A DNA stretch of 64,000 nucleotides from Luteolibacter rhizosphaerae (GTDB lineage: Bacteria; Verrucomicrobiota; Verrucomicrobiia; Verrucomicrobiales; Akkermansiaceae), in assembly GCF_025950095.1 (NCBI RefSeq), contig NZ_JAPDDR010000008.1, positions 124,001-188,000 on the forward strand, given 5' to 3'. Below the pieces are notes generated by a model. That model had not been told where the DNA came from. It saw only the letters and a list, made by a program, of their open reading frames with translations, and did no database searches. Below are positions 59,340-64,000 of this stretch, in pieces (position 1 is the stretch's first letter; each line of letters opens with the position of its first letter). Position numbers and translations under genes: made by a program.

Positions 59340-59975
59340 ATGGCTTACCGCACCGTGATTTTCGATTTCGATGGCACTCTGGCAGACACGCTGGAAGAGA
59401 GCCGCCGGATCTACAATCACCTCGCCCCGGACTACGGCCTGCGCGAAGTCGATGCGGAGGAACTCCCGAAGCTCCGCCACTTCTCCCTGCTGGAACTCCT
59501 CGGGCATCTCGACATCCCGAAGCGCCGCGTGCCCTCGCTGCTCTCCCGCGGCACCGCCCTCATGCGCGGGAATATCACCCGTCTCCAGCTCATCCCCGGC
59601 ATCGCGGAGATCCTCCCGGAGATGCGCGATCGCGCGGAGTCCTTCGGCATCCTGACCTCGAACGCCACGGCCAACGTGGACCTCTTCCTCCGCGCCCACG
59701 GCCTGCGCGAGCACTTCGACTTCATCTCCTCCACCTCCAAGCTCACCGGAAAATCCAAGCACCTCCGCGCCATCCGCAAGACCTTCTCGGTCCGCGAGGA
59801 TGAGATGCTCTACGTGGGCGACGAGATCCGCGATATCCGCGCCTCCAAGAAGGCGGGAATCGCGGTTGCCGCGGTGACTTGGGGCTTCAATTCCCCCGAA
59901 TCCCTTCGGGCGGAGGATCCCGAGCACCTCGTCCACGCCCCGGCCGAGCTCCTCGCACTGGTGCAACCGCGCTGA
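59340..59975 (+). CDS. HAD-superfamily phosphatase, phosphoglycolate phosphatase-like
   Basis: The 211-residue enzyme has the HAD motifs in order. Motif I is FDFDGTLADT with nucleophile Asp9 and acid Asp11. A small helical cap follows. Motif II is GILTSNATAN with Ser, motif III is the Lys in TGKSKHL, and motif IV is YVGDEIRDI with the metal Asp. This is the Gph/PpaX-like subgroup, acting on small phosphorylated metabolites in the cytoplasm. Start at ATG 59340; a TTG three codons earlier is less likely. It is 57 bp downstream of tsaD and probably in the same transcript. Exact substrate unknown. Confidence 0.88.
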   Translation: MAYRTVIFDFDGTLADTLEESRRIYNHLAPDYGLREVDAEELPKLRHFSLLELLGHLDIPKRRVPSLLSRGTALMRGNITRLQLIPGIAEILPEMRDRAESFGILTSNATANVDLFLRAHGLREHFDFISSTSKLTGKSKHLRAIRKTFSVREDEMLYVGDEIRDIRASKKAGIAVAAVTWGFNSPESLRAEDPEHLVHAPAELLALVQPR

Positions 59976-60032
59976 AATGGAAGGAAATTTCCGGGTTCGA
60001 CAATCGCGGGCGGCTTGTCAAACCTGCCCGCC

Positions 60033-61178
60033 ATGAATCCCGAGCCCGCCACCCCCGAGCCGCAAGCCCCGGCACCGGAGACCCCCACCACCAAGACCAT
60101 CGCCGCCGTGCCGCCTTCGGTGCTGGCCCTCGGCTTCATCGCCATCGTCTTGCTCGGCGTGCTCGTCGCCGTGAGCCTGAAGGACAAGTCCGGTAAGGAT
60201 ACCTCCACCGAGGATCCCGCCCTCAAGGAGATGAAGGGCCGTCTTCAGGCGCTCCAAGACAACGTCAACCAAGACCGTGCCAAGCTCGGCCTGTCGCCGC
60301 TCTACAATGCCGGCAACACCGAGTCCGCCGAAGCCGTGGCCAAGCGCATCACCGACGATGCCGCCACCCTCGTGGCCCTCTCGAAGGGCGTGAGCGACCT
60401 GATCACCACCAAGGACGCCGAGCGCTCGAAGACCGCCAACGAACTCACCGAGGCTCTCAAGCGCCAGACCGCTCTGCTCGAGGAACTCACCAAGACCAAG
60501 CGCGAGCGTGACGAAGCCGTCATCGAAGCCTCCACCGCCGGCACCGCCCGCCTCCAGCTCGAAAAGGCCAGCAGCACCATCACCACGCTGACGAAGGAAA
60601 TCGAAAGCCTGAAAAAAGGCCCGCTCGATCTCCAAGCCCGCCTTGCCACCGTCACCGCCGAGCGCGACGCACTCCTCGCCCGCCTCACCGAGCTCGAAGC
60701 CCGCGTCTCGAAGAACTCGCTCTTCGCTGGCACCGAAGCCGAACTCTTCACCGAAGCCGTCGAACTCTTCCGCGAGCTCCGCGGGCTCGAAGGCAAGCCG
60801 GATTCCGATATCGCCCAGGCCTACAGCCAGTTCGGTGTAAAACTGGGTGCCAGCGTCTATGGCAAGCTTGAGTTCCCCACCGGCTCGGCCGATCTCGCGC
60901 CAGCCGATATCGCAAGGGTGGAAGCCTTCCCGGTCGAAGCCGCCGACAACGCCGTCATCATGGTCGTCGGTTACGCTTCCGAAACCGGCAATGTCGATGC
61001 CAACCGCGCCCTCTCCTCCGATCGCGCCACCGCCGTCGCCCGCCTCTTGGATGCCACCAAGAAGCCCGGCCAGCGCGTCCAGGCCTCCTACCTCGGCCAG
61101 ACCGATCGCTTCGGGTCCCAAGTTCCCGAGCGCAACCAGATCTGCGAGGTCTGGCAGATCGTCCCGAAGGCCGAATAA
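60033..61178 (+). CDS. Inner-membrane coiled-coil protein with C-terminal OmpA/MotB domain
   Basis: Starting at ATG 60033, the 381-residue product has a Pro-rich cytoplasmic N-terminus (1-27), one membrane helix (SVLALGFIAIVLLGVLVAVS, about 28-47) and a long coiled coil (about 65-245). The OmpA/MotB domain (about 270-381) shows GKLEFPTGSADLAP, VVGYASETGNVDANRALSSDRA and a final cell-wall-binding strand. The domain would bind peptidoglycan non-covalently, so the protein may span from inner membrane to wall. It is not a typical MotB, since no plug helix or channel Asp is evident. A TTG six codons upstream is an alternative start. A strong hairpin terminator follows. Confidence 0.83.
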   Translation: MNPEPATPEPQAPAPETPTTKTIAAVPPSVLALGFIAIVLLGVLVAVSLKDKSGKDTSTEDPALKEMKGRLQALQDNVNQDRAKLGLSPLYNAGNTESAEAVAKRITDDAATLVALSKGVSDLITTKDAERSKTANELTEALKRQTALLEELTKTKRERDEAVIEASTAGTARLQLEKASSTITTLTKEIESLKKGPLDLQARLATVTAERDALLARLTELEARVSKNSLFAGTEAELFTEAVELFRELRGLEGKPDSDIAQAYSQFGVKLGASVYGKLEFPTGSADLAPADIARVEAFPVEAADNAVIMVVGYASETGNVDANRALSSDRATAVARLLDATKKPGQRVQASYLGQTDRFGSQVPERNQICEVWQIVPKAE

Positions 61179-61202
61179 GCCTGCCGCTTTCCCCGAAACC
61201 AA

Positions 61203-61234
61203 AAGACCCGCCATCCTCTCGGATCGCGGGTCTT
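61203..61234. terminator. Bidirectional hairpin terminator
   Basis: AAGACCCGC (61203-61211) pairs perfectly with GCGGGTCTT (61226-61234), 9 bp with a 14-base loop. It lies between the convergent OmpA-like and GH127 genes. TCTCTTT follows on the plus strand and TTTGGTTTC on the minus strand, so both directions have T-rich tails. Confidence 0.8.
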
Positions 61235-61258
61235 CTCTTTGGATCTCCTCAGCCGCGC

Positions 61259-63805
61259 TCAGAGGCTGCTCACCTTGATCCCGCTGAAGCTCGCCGGATT
61301 CTTCTCCGGAGTCGTCGTGTAGCGACGCACGCCGATTGCTCCTTCGCTGAAGCTCGCATCCTCCAGTTCGATCACCGGCGCATCCAGATCGTTCACATAC
61401 ACCCGGATCATCAGTCCTTCCGCCTCGATCCGCAGCGAGTGCTCTTCCCCTGCCTTGATCGCCATCTTGGCGGACTTGAGCTGGGTCCACTTGTTGTCCG
61501 CCTTGCCCAGCACCACCTCGCCTTTCTCGCTACTAATCCCGGCGTAGTAGCCGTGGTAGTTGTCCGCGCCGATCGAAGCATCGCTCACCCGGAAGATCAG
61601 CCCGGCATCACCCGAGTCATTCAGCTTCACTTTCGCGTCGTAGACGAAGTCCTTGAAGACCGCTTCCGGTGCCACCGCCTTCACTCCATTCAGACCGTAG
61701 CTGAATGACATGGCATTCGAGGCCGTGTGCAGCGCGCCATTGCGCACATACCAACCACCGCCATAGAGCAGCCAACCGTCGAGCCGTTCCTCGGCGAACT
61801 TGTCCGTGAAGCTCTCCGGCTTCACCGCCGGCGTCCCGATCACCGGGAAGCTCGTCACCCGCAGCATCCCAGCACCATAGGGCACCAGCGTGAGCTTCTC
61901 CTCCGGGGCCTCGGAAGCCACCGGCGATACCGGCGGGTCCAACGCCACCAGACCGTTCGATGCCGTCTTCCAGGAAGCCACCTTCTTCGCCTTCGCCTGG
62001 ATCGTCACCGGCGTCGTTCCCCGCGCGAAGGGATTCGCCGTGTTCGCCACCGCCCGCACCGCAAACGACGAACCGGGGTCCTTCTCATCGATCACCAGCC
62101 CGTAGTTCCACTCGGAGTCCGGGAACAACTCGTAGGAATCAAAACCCTTCTTCTCCCAGCGTACCACGTTTTCGTCCGGTTTCTCGCGCTTCGTCATGCT
62201 CTCCTTGCGCTCCTTCACCGGCAGCACATAGACCAGCGGCCCGCGCGTTACCGAGATGGAGCCGTTCACCCCTTCGTGGGTCTTCACCTTCATCGGCAGC
62301 TTCAGGATCACTTCATCGCCGTCCCTCCAGGTCCGGGTGATCTTCGCGAAGCTACCCGCCTTCGCTTCCGGTCCGGCCTCGCCGTTTACCGTGATCGCCG
62401 CCGCATCGCACCAGCCCGGGATCCGCAGCGAGAGCGGGAAGGCCACATCTCCCTCCGCCTTCAGCTTGATCCTCACCGTCTCCGCGAAGGGATAGTAGGT
62501 GTCTGCCGTCAGCGTCACCTTCTTCCCATCCGCCACCGGCGCACTCACCACCGTTGGCGCGATCGCCAGCATCGCCAGACCCTTGTCCGGGGTCGCCGCC
62601 CACGAGTTCTGCACCAGCTTCGGCCAGCCCATGTGAAAGTTATAGCAGCAGCAGGGGAAGCCCGAGATGGGGGAGGGGGTCGATCCGTTGCCGTAGTCTT
62701 GGTTGAAGCCCTTCGGCCCCAGCTTCGCCGCCACGTTGTTAGGGATCGTGTAGTAGACGTGCTGGTGAATGTCTGGCGACAGCGACCCCGGTAGCGCGTT
62801 GTAGGCCATCATCTCCAGGCTGTCTCCCGCCTTCGCATCGCCGAGGCTTCGCATGGCGCAGGCATCGCTCAGCATCCGCTCCACCACCGAGCACAGCTCG
62901 ATGCCTTGCGTGGTGGACGCTCCTGCCAGGAACTCGCTCCCGGAGTTGATCCCCACCGCCAGCCCGTGATCGCGCATCAGGTTCGCCACGCCCGCGGAAT
63001 ACGCCTTCTTGTCCGCCTCGCTGTTCGAGCGCAGCGAGTAGACCGCCGGCATCTTCAGCGCCTGCGGCACGTTCACCCCGTGCTTCGGCTGGAAGTCATC
63101 ACCATACTCCAGGAACTTGTTGTTCGTGAAAATGTCCGTCCAAGGGTAGGCCTGCTTCGCCAGCTTGTCGGAGAGCGTCAGCAGCGTGGTCTCGCCCGTC
63201 TGGCGGTAGAGCCAGAACACCGTCTCGATCTCATCGCCGGCACGAGCCTTCCCCCAGTCCCGCAATGGTCGCGAGTCCAGCGTGGAATTCAGGTGCGCAT
63301 AGTACTTGCTCAGGAAGGGGATCACCCGTTCGTCGCCAGTGGCCTCCTGATAGTCGCGCAGCAGGTGGTTCACCACCATCCGCGGCCACCAGTCCGGGTT
63401 GTTCGCCGGGCCATAGAATCCATCCTCGCGCTGGCTCTTCAGAATGCCATCGATCCATTTCTTCGCCTCGGCTTGCAGCTTCTCGTCGCCTAGGCCCCAT
63501 GCCAGAGGGATCAGCCCCTTCAAATAGTAGGGCCCCTTCTCCCAATTCTCCCCGTCGCCTCCGCGCCAAGCATTGTTCGCACCGGCCGCTTCTAGCAGTT
63601 CCGGCGCATGCCCGGTCAATCCATCGCGCTGCAGCTCCAGTTGCTGCTTCAGCCAGCCCTGCGGTTTCACGCTGCCCAGAGGCAGCGCGCTGAAGGCCTC
63701 CGGCTGCAAACCCTCACCCGCCTTCTTGGGCGTGGTATCGGCGAAACAGACGATGCCCAAGAGGGTCAGGGGAACGGAGATCGAGAGCAGGACCGATGTC
63801 TTCAT
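61259..63805 (-). CDS. Secreted GH127 beta-L-arabinofuranosidase-like enzyme with C-terminal lectin-like domain
   Basis: The 848-residue exported protein has a signal peptide (about 1-21). The GH127 (DUF1680) alpha/alpha barrel follows, with [20 protein letters not shown] and [10 protein letters not shown]. The family's unusual zinc-cysteine active site is visible as [11 protein letters not shown] (Glu and Cys ligands) and the cysteine triplet in [15 protein letters not shown], one Cys being the nucleophile. A beta-sandwich follows ([32 protein letters not shown]). About 170 C-terminal residues form a concanavalin/LamG-like domain ([24 protein letters not shown]). Start at ATG 63805; a frame open to 63850 has no signal peptide. 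It would release L-arabinofuranose from plant glycans and complements the GH43 enzyme at 3110. Confidence 0.88.
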   Translation of the reverse strand: MKTSVLLSISVPLTLLGIVCFADTTPKKAGEGLQPEAFSALPLGSVKPQGWLKQQLELQRDGLTGHAPELLEAAGANNAWRGGDGENWEKGPYYLKGLIPLAWGLGDEKLQAEAKKWIDGILKSQREDGFYGPANNPDWWPRMVVNHLLRDYQEATGDERVIPFLSKYYAHLNSTLDSRPLRDWGKARAGDEIETVFWLYRQTGETTLLTLSDKLAKQAYPWTDIFTNNKFLEYGDDFQPKHGVNVPQALKMPAVYSLRSNSEADKKAYSAGVANLMRDHGLAVGINSGSEFLAGASTTQGIELCSVVERMLSDACAMRSLGDAKAGDSLEMMAYNALPGSLSPDIHQHVYYTIPNNVAAKLGPKGFNQDYGNGSTPSPISGFPCCCYNFHMGWPKLVQNSWAATPDKGLAMLAIAPTVVSAPVADGKKVTLTADTYYPFAETVRIKLKAEGDVAFPLSLRIPGWCDAAAITVNGEAGPEAKAGSFAKITRTWRDGDEVILKLPMKVKTHEGVNGSISVTRGPLVYVLPVKERKESMTKREKPDENVVRWEKKGFDSYELFPDSEWNYGLVIDEKDPGSSFAVRAVANTANPFARGTTPVTIQAKAKKVASWKTASNGLVALDPPVSPVASEAPEEKLTLVPYGAGMLRVTSFPVIGTPAVKPESFTDKFAEERLDGWLLYGGGWYVRNGALHTASNAMSFSYGLNGVKAVAPEAVFKDFVYDAKVKLNDSGDAGLIFRVSDASIGADNYHGYYAGISSEKGEVVLGKADNKWTQLKSAKMAIKAGEEHSLRIEAEGLMIRVYVNDLDAPVIELEDASFSEGAIGVRRYTTTPEKNPASFSGIKVSSL

Positions 63806-63894
63806 GGGTGGGAAAAGGTTACGGGGCGAAGCTGGGTTCCATTCGTCCATCCTTCAAACCTGTTTGTTATGCGGATGCTGTTTTCCGCGGCCAG

Positions 63895-63920
63895 TTGACT
63901 CCCTCGGTTCGAGTGAACCG
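63895..63920. promoter_or_regulatory. Candidate promoter with overlapping operator palindrome
   Basis: TTGACT (63895-63900) resembles a -35 box reading rightward. It abuts CGGTTC (63905-63910), GAGT, GAACCG (63915-63920), a 6+6 bp inverted repeat. It lies in the 151-bp gap between the GH127 gene and a possible rightward gene. The half-site style fits a LacI-type sugar-responsive repressor. No convincing -10 box is seen. Confidence 0.4.
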
Positions 63921-63956
63921 TTTCCTAAGGTCAGCTCACTGGCCCGGATCCGTAGC

Positions 63957-64000
63957 ATGCCGCCGATATTCCATCTTCCGACCCCACACAAGCGGCACCG
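63957..64000 (+). CDS. Possible start of a rightward gene, cut by the window edge
   Basis: An ATG at 63957 opens a frame that runs off the window end with residues MPPIFHLPTPHKR. Only 14 codons are available, so no product can be named. The upstream operator-like palindrome and the divergent GH127 gene make a real gene start plausible. The remaining 63806-63894 shows nothing else. Confidence 0.25.
   Translation, partial: MPPIFHLPTPHKRH

Noticed and set aside
1-64000. tRNA, rRNA, CRISPR, prophage or insertion sequence
   Set aside because: Intergenic gaps were read and show no tRNA fold, repeat-spacer array, transposase or integrase.

Overview
This 64-kb window is a GC-rich, densely packed bacterial chromosome segment. 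Gene content points to Verrucomicrobiota, probably a free-living Verrucomicrobiales relative of Luteolibacter or Haloferula. The reasons are a pilus locus ordered like the Akkermansia muciniphila Amuc_1098-1102 region, secreted quinoprotein-cytochrome fusions of the HNE_0200 type, long PurF, many secreted sugar-active and NHL-type proteins, and few Shine-Dalgarno sequences. The placement is inferred from gene content only. I saw no rRNA, tRNA, CRISPR array, prophage or insertion sequence.

Layout. 1-3.0 kb: membrane transport (5'-truncated MFS exporter, TVP38-like protein, DASS carboxylate transporter). 3.1-11.2 kb: a secreted GH43 enzyme, a DUF4407 membrane protein and a coupled pair of large exported beta-propeller proteins. 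11.3-17.6 kb: dGTPase, two small envelope proteins, a 717-residue solenoid of W-DP-A repeats, and RecQ. 17.7-28.9 kb: a periplasmic redox island in which two paralogous PQQ-propeller/di-heme/discoidin proteins flank a 2Fe-2S subunit, a molybdopterin subunit and a di-heme cytochrome. 28.9-31.3 kb: a YwlE-type phosphatase followed by one continuous RpiB-GlyA fusion. 31.3-33.4 kb: two predicted lipoprotein hydrolases.

33.5-49.6 kb is one long leftward block, probably an operon, for a type IV pilus. In transcription order it holds an ABC ATPase and permease, a His/Cys-rich protein, a PilT-like ATPase, the major pilin, GspL/PilMN-, PilO- and PilP-like proteins, a secretin, an unknown, a PilB/GspE ATPase, PilC/GspF, a second prepilin and five unrecognised envelope proteins. 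No prepilin peptidase is present here.

49.9-52.9 kb encodes purM-purF. Between purF and a small membrane protein lies about 800 bp without a credible protein gene. Its 53.16-53.63 kb part folds on paper into a series of strong hairpins. Five of them share a CC-GGGG-GG apex on stems of unrelated sequence, and another carries a GAAA tetraloop. This is the best candidate here for an undescribed structured RNA.

54.4-64 kb: a quinoprotein dehydrogenase with an internal heme domain, an S41 protease, a frameshifted SLBB-like gene, tsaD, a HAD phosphatase, an OmpA-like protein and a secreted GH127 beta-L-arabinofuranosidase. A possible new gene starts at the right edge.
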